Of a DNA stretch of 64,000 bases, positions 1-10,530 are shown one piece after another. Source of the stretch: Salticus scenicus (taxonomy: Eukaryota > Arthropoda > Arachnida > Araneae > Salticidae); contig CAWVNO010001142.1 of the NCBI GenBank assembly GCA_963930645.1, positions 1 through 64,000 on the forward strand, written 5' to 3'. The notes below the pieces were generated by a model. That model saw only the letters and a program-made list of their open reading frames with translations. It had not been told where the DNA came from and did no database searches. Numbering within the stretch: the first letter of the stretch is position 1; each line of letters opens with the position of its first letter. The position numbers and the translations under genes are program-made.

Positions 1-235
1 AAATTTGGAAAAGTTATTTAATAATAAGGAAAAGACTACATATCTATGTCAGATATATTTCTATTTTGAAAAGTAAGCTCCGCCTTTACACCTTTTTCGA
101 AAATTTTACTTTATAAAACAAAATGATTTTACATATTAAATATTAAATCATTTAAATTTTGTGCTCAGCAATCGATGCTGTAATTATAAGTATTTTTTTA
201 ACACTTCCGCGACCGCTGACGTAGATTCACGTCAT

Positions 236-431
236 CATAGCTGCCAATATTTTAATTTATTCCGGAGTAATTTTAGCCCCGCCTTTATTTCGTACCACTT
301 ATTTTTTAAAGTAATTTTGTCTTATTTGATCAAAGTTATATATTGGAGAAAAGTTTTCTATAAATAAAGTGGTGTGAAATAAAGGCGGGGCTAAAAGTAC
401 TCCGGAATAAATTAAAATATTAGCAGCTATG
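236..431. mobile_element. MITE, 196 bp, with long terminal inverted repeats
   Basis: The ends read CATAGCTGCC and, inverted, AGCAGCTATG. The inverted repeats run about 70 bases inwards and include a TTATTCCGGAGTA block and a GCCCCGCCTTTATTTC block. It is flanked by a perfect 7 bp duplication, ACGTCAT, at 229-235 and 432-438. It has no coding capacity. A diverged relative lies at 37678-37880. Confidence 0.85.
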
Positions 432-436
432 ACGTC

Positions 437-1270
437 ATTATAAAATCTGTAACTCCGCCAGTGGGCATTTCCTTCGCAGTTTGTAGGTTATTGATTTCTT
501 AAGAATATACACAATTTTCATATTTTTATAATCAATATACTATGAGTACAGATACTTTGATTAGAAAGAGTATAATTATACGGTATATCCATTTCTATTA
601 TAAATATAAATACAAAAAAAATTGTTCTGAAATATTGTAACTTATCAGAATAACGCCCACAGGTGTACCTTACTGTCAAAAAGACAGAAACATGCGGTCG
701 TTAAAGTGTTAATTATCTGTATAAATTTTTGTCAAGTTTCAACATATATTTACGGAGATGTAAGCGTTTCCTTAAAAAATTGCAAACATATATTGCCATT
801 TTTTTTTTTTTTTTTTTTTTTATTATTATTATAACACGTAGGGTATTAGACCTAGTGCAAAGGCATTTTTAGGAAAATTGGAGTGCTACAACAGCTTTTG
901 TAGTATAGTTGAGATGCATGCAATATTTGCTAAAAGAGTTCTATCTCGCCAGTTATCAAGTTATTGGTAAATTAAAATTAATATTCATACACATTAACAC
1001 TAAGTCTTGTTCTATGCTAAATTTAAGTAAAAGTAAAATAACGTTGGAAAGTTTCGCCTCCTTTCTTTTAAAGCTATAATAAAAGAGCTAGTTCTTTCAT
1101 ACCATTTGTTATAAAAGAACTAACGAGTTATAACAAGTTACGAAGTAAAGTATTTGTCCAGTCAGCTATTTAAGCAAACATCGGTGTTTTTTTTTTTTTT
1201 TTTTTGTGGTACTTTTGGAGTATAGTAGAGGGACATGCTATCTTTAGTCCTGTCAAAATAGGAGAAATAG
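437..1270. other. AT-rich DNA without a gene
   Basis: No supported gene. It holds poly(T) tracts near 800-820 and 1188-1205. The block at about 920-1080 recurs, diverged, at about 55880-56050, so at least part of it is dispersed repeat. The mirror copy is at about 8870-9690. Confidence 0.6.
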
Positions 1271-2160
1271 AAAAAAAAAATCGTGCAGTTTTGAAATTTT
1301 GCATACTCATAGCCAAGAGGGTCCTGAACTACATACTAAAAGTCCCCGCCCGTGGTGGGTATGAGCGGGGGGCATTTAAGGGGGGCACTTTTCAGTTTTT
1401 ATTAAATATCTTAAAATCTATCGCATTTAAAGAAAAAATGTCAACTACAAAATTAATCTACGTAAAATTTCCTACAAAAATGTACATTACATTTTGTTTG
1501 TATGATCTATAGTTTAGAAAATATAGGGGAACGAAATAACGCATTTTCTTGAAAAATTCTTTTTTGCAATAGTAAAATCAACTAAAGTGTGGAATTAAAA
1601 GGGTTCTTGTCAAATATTTTCTAATGTACAAAACAAATATATACATAAAAAATATGCAAGGATAATACAGCATGTTTTGTAAGTTTTAAGTAATTTTAAG
1701 GCTAGTTGGCGCAAGTGCCGGTTTGAGTAAAAATCCAGATATAGAAGACCCAAAACCGATCAACATTAAAAAAAAAATCGTGTAGTTTTGAAATTTTGCA
1801 TACTCATGGCATAGAGGGTCCTGAACAACTTACTAAAAGTTCCTGCCTGTGGTGGGTGAGCGGGGGGCAGGGGGCATTTAAGGGGGGCACTTTTCAGTTT
1901 TTATTAAATATCTTAAAAACTATCACATTTAGAGAAAAAATGTCAATTACAAAATTAATCTACGTAAAATTTCCTACAAAAATGTACACTACATTTTGTT
2001 TGTATGATCTATAGTTTAGAAGACATAGGGGGATGAAATAACACATTTTCTTGAAAAATTCCTTTTTGCAATAGTAAAATCAACTAAAGTGTGTAATTAA
2101 ATGGGTTCTGGTCAAATATTTTCTCATGTACAAAACAAATATATGCATAGGAGTAGGTAA
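1270..2160 (+). repeat. Tandem pair of dispersed repeat D (~0.5 kb units)
   Basis: Two units begin with a conserved TTTTGAAATTTTGCATACTC block, contain a G-rich GGGGGGCATTTAAGGGGGGC-type segment, and end near ACAAAACAAATATAT. Related units occur at 8000-8870, 33483-34052 and 53240-55860. Short open frames inside them only mirror the repeat and show no protein family. Confidence 0.8.
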
Positions 2161-2580
2161 GAAAGGCCGGTTCTAGCCCATGCGGGGGGTGCACCGGTGC
2201 ACCGGCAAGCCGTGTGGGTGTCACGCCACCCCCTGAGGGTGTAGACGAGTTGGTATTGACCTTGAGACATCCTCTAACTTAATCGTAAAAGATGACGAGG
2301 GTGTTAATGAGGAAATTTAATTAAAAAATAAATTAGTGATTATTGTAAAAGGTGACGATGGTTTTAAAGAGATGTTTGCGGTAGAATGAAATCAGCATGA
2401 TATTGTTTGTGAGTCATTAGAAAATTAATTTGGAAATTAACTAAGAAATTAATTAGGAAATTAATTAAGAAATTAATTAAAAAATTAAAGAATTGGGAAA
2501 TAAATAAGGAATCGATAAAATAAATGAATTTAAGAATGTTGATGTGAATATACTATGAAAGATTTAAAAGAGTAAAATCC
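2160..2580 (-). repeat. Dispersed repeat E, left-arm copy
   Basis: It starts with a GC-rich GCACCGGTGCACCGG segment next to AAGGCCGGTTCTAG and passes into an AATTAATT-rich stretch. Close copies are at 7540-7960 and 33050-33480, with a partial copy at 32281-32485. The PLE appears to have inserted at its AT-rich end. Confidence 0.75.
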
Positions 2581-2591
2581 GCTGTAAAAGG

Positions 2592-2672
2592 CACGTTAAA
2601 ATATTTAAAAGAATTTTAAAAAGTCAAAAAACAGTTAGACAACATGTTTCGTGCTTATTTACTAGCACATCA
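2592..2672 (-). repeat. PLE terminal repeat, downstream copy of left element
   Basis: The same ~82 bp repeat occurs at 5022-5105 and 7434-7515. It directly follows the reverse transcriptase stop codon on the minus strand. Pseudo-LTRs of this kind are typical of Penelope-like elements. Confidence 0.75.
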
Positions 2673-2676
2673 TCAG
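2638..2676 (-). ncRNA. Hammerhead-ribozyme-like motif in PLE repeat (left arm)
   Basis: Minus-strand copy of the motif at 7430-7468. It shows a CTGATGA core, a GTGC/GCAC helix II, GAAA, a three-pair helix III and a GTC cleavage triplet. Hammerheads in pseudo-LTRs are known for Penelope-like elements. Doubts: there is one extra base before helix II and I found no convincing helix I. Confidence 0.4.
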
Positions 2677-5003
2677 GTCTCGTTAGTTAATGAAAGCCAC
2701 CGAGCTTTATCTTGTTGTTCTAAGAAAGGCTGCCATAGGGTTGCTAAGTCTTTACTCTGATTCTCGTTGATGCATTTATCGCCAAATTTCCAAATCATGA
2801 TCTTTTCGTATATGTCTAATGTGTATTCGGTGTGGGGGGTTGCTAGAATTTTACTTTCCTCCCACTTTGGCTGGGCTTCTTTATTGTCGAGTAAAAGTTG
2901 CTTTAATGCCGTGTTTCCGTACAATGATTTAATGGAATGTTTATGTTCTTTAATCCTTTTACTCAAATTACGCTTTGTTTTGCCAATATAATAAGATGTT
3001 ATATTATTGATTGAGATGGGGATTGCATATACGCCGCCAACTTTTGTTTTTTTGTCACGATCGGATATTATCAGATTTTTCAATGTTGAGGTTTTAAATG
3101 CAATATTATATCCAATATTTTTAAATTGTCGTATTACGGGATGGAAACCTTTATTAAATGAGATTGCGCCAATAAATCTACTAGTTTCGTTTCCAGTTTT
3201 TAGATTCGTATTGTTAAGCCGGTTTATTATTCTGCGTTTCAACTTATTAAATATTGTGATATTGTAACCTTGATTAAGCATAGTCTTTTTAATTAAGTTT
3301 AATTCTTTATCTGAGGAGGATTTATAGGTGCAATGTGTGAAGGCTCTATTAATTAATGGTGTAATGGCGTTGAAAAGTAGTTGTTTAGATGTGTAAGAGT
3401 TAACAGGTGCTATGGTGAGGGGGGATGTTGGTTTGTGATAAACTTCAGTCCAGATAGTACTATTATCATGATTTCTATGTATCAATACATCGAGGAACGG
3501 TATGGCTCTATCTTTTTCTTTCTCGATTGTGAGATTTACAGAATCAAAAATGTTGTTCATATTGTTTACTAGGGTTAGAAGGCTATTATGTGTATATTCC
3601 CAAATTATGTAGATGTCGTCTACATATCTCTTATAGAAGGAGGGTTTAAGTATGCTATTTGTTAAAACTGTATTCTCAATATGTTGCATGGTTATTTCAC
3701 CAAGAGTAGGTGCTAAACATGATCCCATTGGTGTACCTGTGGTTTGTTGATAAATAGTGTTATTAACTCTAAAGTGATTGGTTTTAAATATCAGGTTTAA
3801 ACTGGCTTCTATGAATTTAACATGCTTACTTAAGTTATTGTGATTATTGCACTTGTCAATAATTATATCTTTAACTGCATTAAGTGGAACTGATGGGTAA
3901 AGAGACTTTACATCTAAGCTGTAGAATTTAGCAGTAGGTTGTAGTTTAATTTTATGGATATCTTCTAAAAAATTCAAACTTGAAACGGTTACGTATGGCG
4001 AGTCGTTTATAAGCGGTTTAAGTAAACTATTAATAAATTTTTCGAGAAAGTAGACTGGTGATATTCTTCTGTTTACGATTTGTCGGAGAGGCATTGAAAT
4101 TTTTTGTGTTTTGATTTTAACGAACATAGGCGGTACGGATGTATAAGGGGGGAATTGGTAGAAATCTTTCTTGTATTCGGGAAAGTCTTTTGCCAGTTTA
4201 GTCATAGAGTTTTTTATTGTATCAGTTGGATCTTTGTTCACTGTTATTGCGTTGAGTTCAACTAGGACATCATTAAGTTTAGCTTGAAAATCTTCATTAG
4301 TAATGAGTACAAAATTAGATGCTTTATCTGCTAAAAGTATTCTAAATTCTTTATTATTATGCAAATTCTTGAGTATCTTCTTTTGCTGTATCAGAGAATG
4401 TTTATTGATTTCTTCCTTCCGCTGTATTTGTATGCATTTCCAAATTATAAAGCCACGTAGAGATGATTGAAGTGAGGGGGGGATTTTATTAAGGCAGTTT
4501 TCAAACTCAGCAATGGTGTTCTCAAAGTTCAATCCAATATCGGGGCAAAACTTAGGTCCTTGATTTAGTAAGACTACTTCTTTAGGTGTAGGCTGGTAAC
4601 TGGTTAAGTTGATGAATTTGTTGGTTTCATTTTTATCGTTTGGTAATTTACCGGCCTCGGCCAGAAGGTTATCGAGCTTCTTCTTATGTCTTAGTCTAGT
4701 CTTGCATCCATCTTCTATTTGTTTCAGTTCAATTGTACGCAAAATAGAATCGAATTGTAAAGGCATAAGGATATTGCTAAGTTCCAAATGTAAGTAATAA
4801 AGATTAAGTTCTGTATTAGCCAGTTTATATCTAGTTCGCCGAATATATTGTCGTAGGATTTTTTTCTCAGCAGTGTTGATAATATGCTTAAAAGCAGGAA
4901 AATTACGTTTAGCAGACTTGATTTGGATGAAATGTGGAGTGAGATTAAGGTTACGGCAGTCTTTCAAAAAGGCCAAATGTAGAAGTTTGCGAGCAAATAC
5001 CAC
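2673..5003 (-). CDS. Penelope-like element reverse transcriptase/GIY-YIG endonuclease
   Basis: This open frame of about 776 codons copies element RNA into DNA by target-primed reverse transcription. The reverse transcriptase has the first catalytic Asp in LDVKSLYPS (about residue 362), a TGTPMGSCLAP block, and the YVDD active site at about residue 460. A GIY-YIG nuclease follows: GVY near 657, YYIGKT near 670, then conserved Arg and EH. The length fits full PLE proteins. The frame as drawn opens with GTG, not ATG, and the first internal Met is about 76 codons in. The true start may be upstream or in a lost exon. It is the better preserved of two head-to-head copies. Family assignment is secure; competence for transposition is not. 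Confidence 0.9.
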   Translation of the reverse strand: MVFARKLLHLAFLKDCRNLNLTPHFIQIKSAKRNFPAFKHIINTAEKKILRQYIRRTRYKLANTELNLYYLHLELSNILMPLQFDSILRTIELKQIEDGCKTRLRHKKKLDNLLAEAGKLPNDKNETNKFINLTSYQPTPKEVVLLNQGPKFCPDIGLNFENTIAEFENCLNKIPPSLQSSLRGFIIWKCIQIQRKEEINKHSLIQQKKILKNLHNNKEFRILLADKASNFVLITNEDFQAKLNDVLVELNAITVNKDPTDTIKNSMTKLAKDFPEYKKDFYQFPPYTSVPPMFVKIKTQKISMPLRQIVNRRISPVYFLEKFINSLLKPLINDSPYVTVSSLNFLEDIHKIKLQPTAKFYSLDVKSLYPSVPLNAVKDIIIDKCNNHNNLSKHVKFIEASLNLIFKTNHFRVNNTIYQQTTGTPMGSCLAPTLGEITMQHIENTVLTNSILKPSFYKRYVDDIYIIWEYTHNSLLTLVNNMNNIFDSVNLTIEKEKDRAIPFLDVLIHRNHDNSTIWTEVYHKPTSPLTIAPVNSYTSKQLLFNAITPLINRAFTHCTYKSSSDKELNLIKKTMLNQGYNITIFNKLKRRIINRLNNTNLKTGNETSRFIGAISFNKGFHPVIRQFKNIGYNIAFKTSTLKNLIISDRDKKTKVGGVYAIPISINNITSYYIGKTKRNLSKRIKEHKHSIKSLYGNTALKQLLLDNKEAQPKWEESKILATPHTEYTLDIYEKIMIWKFGDKCINENQSKDLATLWQPFLEQQDKARWLSLTNET

Positions 5004-5102
5004 TTTTTGTCTAGAAAAGACTGATGTGCTAGTAAATAAGCACGAAACATGTTGTCTAACTGTTCTTTTTGACTTTTTAAAATTCTTTTAAATATTTTTA
5101 AC
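5004..5102. repeat. Non-palindromic spacer of the inverted duplication
   Basis: This short stretch separates the two 5 kb arms. It is not self-complementary. It holds one plus-strand copy of the PLE terminal repeat that belongs to the right-hand element. The left-hand element therefore lacks its own upstream terminal repeat and abuts the spacer directly. Confidence 0.85.
5021..5056 (+). ncRNA. Degenerate hammerhead-like motif, upstream PLE repeat
   Basis: Same helix II, GAAA, short helix III and GTC as the downstream copies. The core reads CTGATG directly followed by TGC and lacks three bases relative to 7430-7468. It is likely non-functional alone if the motif is a hammerhead. Confidence 0.25.
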
Positions 5103-5105
5103 GTG
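5022..5105 (+). repeat. PLE terminal repeat, upstream copy of right element
   Basis: Shares 82-84 bases with 7434-7515, ending in the same AACGTG. It lies immediately upstream of the right-hand reverse transcriptase frame, giving that element a repeat-ORF-repeat structure. A TGA at 5070, in frame with the downstream ORF, and the absence of any ATG between it and 5103 leave the start of translation unresolved. Confidence 0.75.
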
Positions 5106-7433
5106 GCATTTGCTCGCAAACTTCTACATTTGGCCTTTTTGAAAGACTGCCGTAACCTTAATCTCACTCCACATTTCATCCAAATCAAGTCTGCTAAACG
5201 TAATTTTCCTGCTTTTAAGCATATTATCAACACTGCTGAGAACAAAATCCTACGACAATATATTCGGCGAGCTAGATATGAACTGGCTAATACAGATCTT
5301 AATCTTTATTACTTACATTTGGAACTTAGCAATATCCTTATGCCTTTACAATTCGATTCTATTTTGCGTACAATTGAACTGAAACAAATAGAAGATGGAT
5401 GCAAGACTAGACTAAGACATAAGAAGAAGCTCGATAACCTTCTGGCCGAGGCCGGTAAATTACCAAACGATAAAAATGAAACCAACAAATTCATCAACTT
5501 AACCAGTTACCAGCCTACACCTAAAGAAGTAGTCTTACTAAATCAAGGACCTAAGTTTTGCCCCGATATTGGATTGAACTTTGAGAACACCATTACTGAG
5601 TTTGAAAACTGCCTTAATAAAATCCCCCCCTCACTTCAATCATCTCTACGTGGCTTTATAATTTGGAAATGCATACAAATACAGCGGAAGGAAGAAATCA
5701 ATAAACATTCTCTGATACAGCAAAAGAAGATACTCAAGAATTTGCATAATAATAAAGAATTTAGAATACTTTTAGCAGATAAAGCATCTAATTTTGTACT
5801 CATTACTAATGAAGATTTTCAAGCTAAACTTAATGATGTCCTAGTTGAACTCAACGCAATAACAGTGAACAAAGATCCAACTGATACAATAAAAAACTCT
5901 ATGACTAAACTGGCAAAAGACTTTCCCGAATACAAGAAAGATTTCTACCAATTCCCCCTTTATACATCCGTACCGCCTATGTTCGTTAAAATCAAAACAC
6001 AAAAAATTTCAATGCCTCTCCGACAAATCGTAAACAGAAGAATATCACCAGTCTACTTTCTCGAAAAATTTATTAATAGTTTACTTAAACCGCTTATAAA
6101 CGACTCGCCATACGTAACCGTTTCAAGTTTGAATTTTTTAGAAGATATCCATAAAATTAAACTACAACCTACTGCTAAATTCTACAGCTTAGATGTAAAG
6201 TCTCTTTACCCATCAGTTCCACTTAATGCAGTTAAAGATATAATTATTGACAAGTGCAATAATCACAATAACTTAAGTAAGCATGTTAAATTCATAGAAG
6301 CCAGTTTAAACCTGATATTTAAAACCAATCACTTTAGAGTTAATAACACTATTTATCAACAAACCACAGGTACACCAATGGGATCATGTTTAGCACCTAC
6401 TCTTGGTGAAATAACCATGCAACATATTGAGAATACAGTTTTAACAAATAGCATACTTAAACCCTCCTTCTATAAGAGATATGTAGACGACATCTACATA
6501 ATTTGGAAATATACACATAATAGCCTTCTAACCCTAGTAAACAATATGAACAACATTTTTGATTCTGTAAATCTCACAATCGAGAAAGAAAAAGATAGAG
6601 CCATACCGTTCCTCGATGTATTGATACATAGAAATCATGATAATAGTACTATCTGGACTGAAGTTTATCACAAACCAACATCCCCCCTCACCATAGCACC
6701 TGTTAACTCTTACACATCTAAACAACTACTTTTCAACGCCATTACACCATTAATTAATAGAGCCTTCACACATTGCACCTATAAATCCTCCTCAGATAAA
6801 GAATAAAACTTAATTAAAAAGACTATGCTTAATCAAGGTTACAATATCACAATATTTAATAAGTTGAAACGCAGAATAATAAACCGGCTTAACAATACGA
6901 ATCTAAAAACTGGAAACGAAACTAGTAGATTTATTGGCGCAATCTCATTTAATAAAGGTTTCCATCCCGTAATACGACAATTTAAAAATATTGGATATAA
7001 TATTGCATTTAAAACCTCAACATTGAAAAATCTGATAATATCCGATCGTGACAAAAAAACAAAAGTTGGCGGCGTATATGCAATCCCCATCTCAATCAAT
7101 AATATAACATCTTATTATATTGGCAAAACAAAGCGTAATTTGAGTAAAAGGATTAAAGAACATAAACATTCCATTAAATCATTGTACGGAAACACGGCAT
7201 TAAAGCAACTTTTACTCGACAATAAAGAAGCCCAGCCAAAGTGGGAGGAAAGTAAAATTCTAGCAACCCCCCACACCGAATACACAATAGACATATACGA
7301 AAAGATCATGATTTGGAAATTTGGCGATAAATGCATCAACGAGAATCAGAGTAAAGACTTAGCAACCCTATGGCAGCCTTTCTTAGAACAACAAGATAAA
7401 GCTCGGTGGCTTTCATTAACTAACGAGACCTGA
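5103..7433 (+). pseudogene. Penelope-like reverse transcriptase/endonuclease, one nonsense codon
   Basis: Mirror copy of the left-arm frame, in the opposite direction. All landmarks are present: LDVKSLYPS, TGTPMGSCLAP, YVDD, and the GVY/YYIGKT nuclease. A single T-to-A change relative to the left copy creates an in-frame TAA at 6804-6806, between the reverse transcriptase and the nuclease. The 202-codon nuclease part continues in frame to 7433. The TGA stop at 7431-7433 lies inside the CTGATGA core of the hammerhead-like motif. The other differences from the left copy are a handful of missense changes. Confidence 0.88.
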
Positions 7434-7468
7434 TGATGTGCTAGTAAATAAGCACGAAACATGTTGTC
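7430..7468 (+). ncRNA. Hammerhead-ribozyme-like motif in PLE repeat (right arm)
   Basis: Seen directly: CTGATGA at 7430-7436, helix II GTGC 7438-7441 with GCAC 7452-7455, GAAA 7456-7459, helix III pairs A7459-T7467, C7460-G7466 and A7461-T7465, then GTC ending at 7468. Such short helix III forms are known in Penelope-like and retrozyme hammerheads. T7437 is extra and no clear helix I is seen, so this is a candidate only. Confidence 0.42.
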
Positions 7469-7515
7469 TAACTGTTTTTTGACTTTTTAAAATTCTTTTA
7501 AATATTTTTAACGTG
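7434..7515 (+). repeat. PLE terminal repeat, downstream copy of right element
   Basis: Repeats 5022-5105 with a two-base shortening in a T run. It overlaps the end of the endonuclease frame and joins directly to dispersed repeat E at about 7540. Confidence 0.75.
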
Positions 7516-7539
7516 CCTTTTACAGCGGATTTTACTCTT

Positions 7540-7965
7540 TTAAATCTTTCATAGTATATTCACATCAACATTCTTAAATTCATTTATTTTATCGATTCCT
7601 TATTTATTTCCCAATTTTTTAATTTTTTAATTAATTTCTTAATTAATTTCCTAATTAATTTCTTAGTTAATTTCCAAATTAATTTTCTAATGACTCACAA
7701 ACAATATCATGCTGATTTCATTCTACCGCAAACATCTCTTTAAAACCATCGTCACCTTTTACAATAATCACTAATTTATTTTTTAATTAAATTTCCTCAT
7801 TAACACCCTCGTCATCTTTTACGATTAAGTTAGAGGATGTCTCAAGGTCAATACCAACTCGTCTACACCCTCAGGGGGTGGCGTGACACCCACACGGCTT
7901 GCCGGTGCACCGGTGCACCCCCCGCATGGGCTAGAACCGGCCTTTCTTACCTACTCCTATGCATA
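7540..7965 (+). repeat. Dispersed repeat E, right-arm copy
   Basis: Mirror of 2160-2580. It runs from CATAGTATATTCACATCAAC to the GC-rich GGTGCACCGGTGCACC block and CCTTTCTTACCTACTC. An independent copy at 33050-33480 matches closely, which shows that this is a dispersed family and not part of the PLE. Confidence 0.78.
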
Positions 7966-7969
7966 TATT

Positions 7970-8870
7970 TGTTTTGTACATGAGAAAATATTTGACCAGA
8001 ACCCATTTAATTACACACTTTAGTTGATTTTACTATTGCAAAAAGGAATTTTTCAAGAAAATGTGTTATTTCATCCCCCTATGTCTTCTAAACTATAGAT
8101 CATACAAACAAAATGTAGTGTACATTTTTGTAGGAAATTTTACGTAGATTAATTTTGTAATTGACATTTTTTCTCTAAATGTGATAGTTTTTAAGATATT
8201 TAATAAAAACTGAAAAGTGCCCCCCTTAAATGCCCCCTGCCCCCCGCTCACCCACCACAGGCAGGAACTTTTAGTAAGTTGTTCAGGACCCTCTATGCCA
8301 TGAGTATGCAAAATTTCAAAACTACACGATTTTTTTTTTAATGTTGATCGGTTTTGGGTCTTCTATATCTGGATTTTTACTCAAACCGGCACTTGCGCCA
8401 ACTAGCCTTAAAATTACTTAAAACTTACAAAACATGCTGTATTATCCTTGCATATTTTTTATGTATATATTTGTTTTGTACATTAGAAAATATTTGACAA
8501 GAACCCTTTTAATTCCACACTTTAGTTGATTTTACTATTGCAAAAAAGAATTTTTCAAGAAAATGCGTTATTTCGTTCCCTTATATTTTCTAAACTATAG
8601 ATCATACAAACAAAATGTAATGTACATTTTTGTAGGAAATTTTACGTAGATTAATTTTGTAATTGACATTTTTTCTTTAAATGCGATAGATTTTAAGATA
8701 TTTAATAAAAACTGAAAAGTGCCCCCCTTAAATGCCCCCCGCTCATACCCACCACGGGCGGGGACTTTTAGTATGTAGTTCAGGACACTCTTGGCTATGA
8801 GTATGCAAAATTTCAAAACTGCACGATTTTTTTTTTCTATTTCTCCTATTTTGATAAGACTAAAGATAGC
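7970..8870 (-). repeat. Tandem pair of dispersed repeat D, right-arm copy
   Basis: Mirror of 1270-2160. It ends against a long A tract at 8901-8933, whose length differs from the left arm. Open frames here carry no recognisable domain. Confidence 0.78.
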
Positions 8871-8900
8871 ATGTCCCTCTACTATACTCCAAAAGTACCA

Positions 8901-8934
<34 letters not shown>

Positions 8935-9691
8935 ACCGATGTTTGCTTAAATAGCTGACTGGACAAATACTTTACTTCGTAACTTGTTATAACTCGTTAG
9001 TTCTTTTATAACAAATGGTATGAAAGAACTAGCTCTTTTATTATAGCTTTAAAAGAAAGGAGGCGAAACTTTCCAACGTTATTTTACTTTTACTTAAATT
9101 TAGCATAGAACAAGACTTAGTGTTAATGTGTATGAATATTAATTTTAATTTACCAATAACTTGATAACTGGCGAGATAGAACTCTTTTAGCAAATATTGC
9201 ATGCATCTCAACTATACTACAAAAGCTGTTGTAGCACTCCAATTTTCCTAAAAATGCCTTTGCACTAGGTCTAATACCCTACGTGTTATAATAATAATAA
9301 AAAAAAAAAAAAAAAAAAAAAAAATGGCAATATATGTTTGCAATTTTTTAAGGAAACGCTTACATCTCCGTAAATATATGTTGAAACTTGACAAAAATTT
9401 ATACAGATAATTAACACTTTAACGACCGCATGTTTCTGTCTTTTTGACAGTAAGGTACACCTGTGGGCGTTATTCTGATAAGTTACAATATTTCAGAACA
9501 ATTTTTTTTGTATTTATATTTATAATAGAAATGGATATACCGTATAATTATACTCTTTCTAATCAAAGTATCTGTACTCATAGTATATTGATTATAAAAA
9601 TATGAAAATTGTGTATATTCTTAAGAAATCAATAACCTACAAACTGCGAAGGAAATGCCCACTGGCGGAGTTACAGATTTTATAATGACGT

Positions 9692-9887
9692 CATAGCTGC
9701 TAATATTTTAATTTATTCCGGAGTACTTTTAGCCCCGCCTTTATTTCACACCACTTTATTTATAGAAAACTTTTCTCCAATATATAACTTTGATCAAATA
9801 AGACAAAATTACTTTAAAAAATAAGTGGTACGAAATAAAGGCGGGGCTAAAATTACTCCGGAATAAATTAAAATATTGGCAGCTATG
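9692..9887. mobile_element. MITE, right-arm copy
   Basis: Mirror of 236-431 with the same ends. Its target duplication, ATGACGT, is at 9685-9691 and 9888-9894. Confidence 0.83.
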
Positions 9888-10328
9888 ATGACGTGAATCT
9901 ACGTCAGCGGTCGCGGAAGTGTTAAAAAAATACTTATAATTACAGCATCGATTGCTGAACACAAAATTTAAATGATTTAATATTTAATATGTAAAATCAT
10001 TTTGTTTTATAAAGTAAAATTTTCGAAAAAGGTGTAAAGGCGGAGCTTACTTTTCAAAATAGAAATATATCTGACATAGATATGTAGTCTTTTCCTTATT
10101 ATTAAATAACTTTTCCAAATTTTCTACCACTAATTTTTTGTTTTAAGTTGTTGTCCATAGTGTTACGAAATTGTAAATAATTGTGTTTATTTTTGTATAA
10201 ATTCTTTCAAAGAGGCTTAGTAAGTTGATAAAGTGCTAATTTTGTGCATTTCTAGTCGTTCTAGCGTTGAAATAGCCTTATTTTCCCTTAAAAACGCATT
10301 AAAAAGCCCCAGTAATGCACGTAATGGA

Positions 10329-10388
10329 TTTGGCGCCAAATTTGGCGACTTTTTCCCACCTTGGCGATTTTTTTGGCGACCTTGGCGA
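10329..10388 (+). promoter_or_regulatory. E2F-like TTGGCG cluster in U3
   Basis: A perfect palindrome TTTGGCGCCAAA at 10329-10340 is followed by TTTGGCGA and three more TTGGCG motifs by 10388. TTTSSCGC is the known E2F/DP consensus. Use of these sites by the element is inference. The 3' LTR carries the same cluster at 16321-16380. Confidence 0.45.
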
Positions 10389-10489
10389 GAAAATCCTTAT
10401 ATGGGATATACCAAATATGGAAGCTGTAAGTTGATTGGTTGACCACTTTCTAGAGTTTTCTCGAAAAATCTGGGCTCAATGGAACAGCA

Positions 10490-10530
10490 TATAAGGAGCG
10501 CTTCCTCGCCAAGGCAGTTCAGTTCAGTTC
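10490..10530 (+). promoter_or_regulatory. Putative LTR core promoter (TATA box and initiator)
   Basis: TATAAG lies at 10490-10495. About 29 bases downstream, TCAGT at 10519-10523 matches the arthropod initiator, within a threefold TTCAG tandem repeat. The spacing is right for a TATA/Inr promoter and would mark the start of R. Confidence 0.55.

Larger units (their letters stand above)
1..5003 (+). repeat. Left arm of giant inverted duplication
   Basis: This arm is the reverse complement of 5103-10122 with only scattered substitutions and small length changes in homopolymer tracts. Base 1 pairs with about 10122, so the duplication may extend beyond the left edge of the window. The arm contains a MITE with its target duplication, two tandem units of a dispersed repeat, a second dispersed repeat and a Penelope-like element. 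Both arms share the MITE and its duplicated target, so the inverted duplication formed after that insertion. A chimeric assembly is a possible alternative. Confidence 0.93.
5103..10122 (-). repeat. Right arm of giant inverted duplication
   Basis: Mirror copy of 1-5003. The two reverse transcriptase frames differ at about ten amino acids in 776, implying roughly one percent nucleotide divergence or less. It ends about 38 bases before the LTR retrotransposon at 10161. Confidence 0.93.

Noticed and set aside
1204..2014. Open frames of 72-123 codons in the repeat D units
   Set aside because: They exist only where the repeat happens to be open, recur in mirror copies and show no protein family or conserved start.
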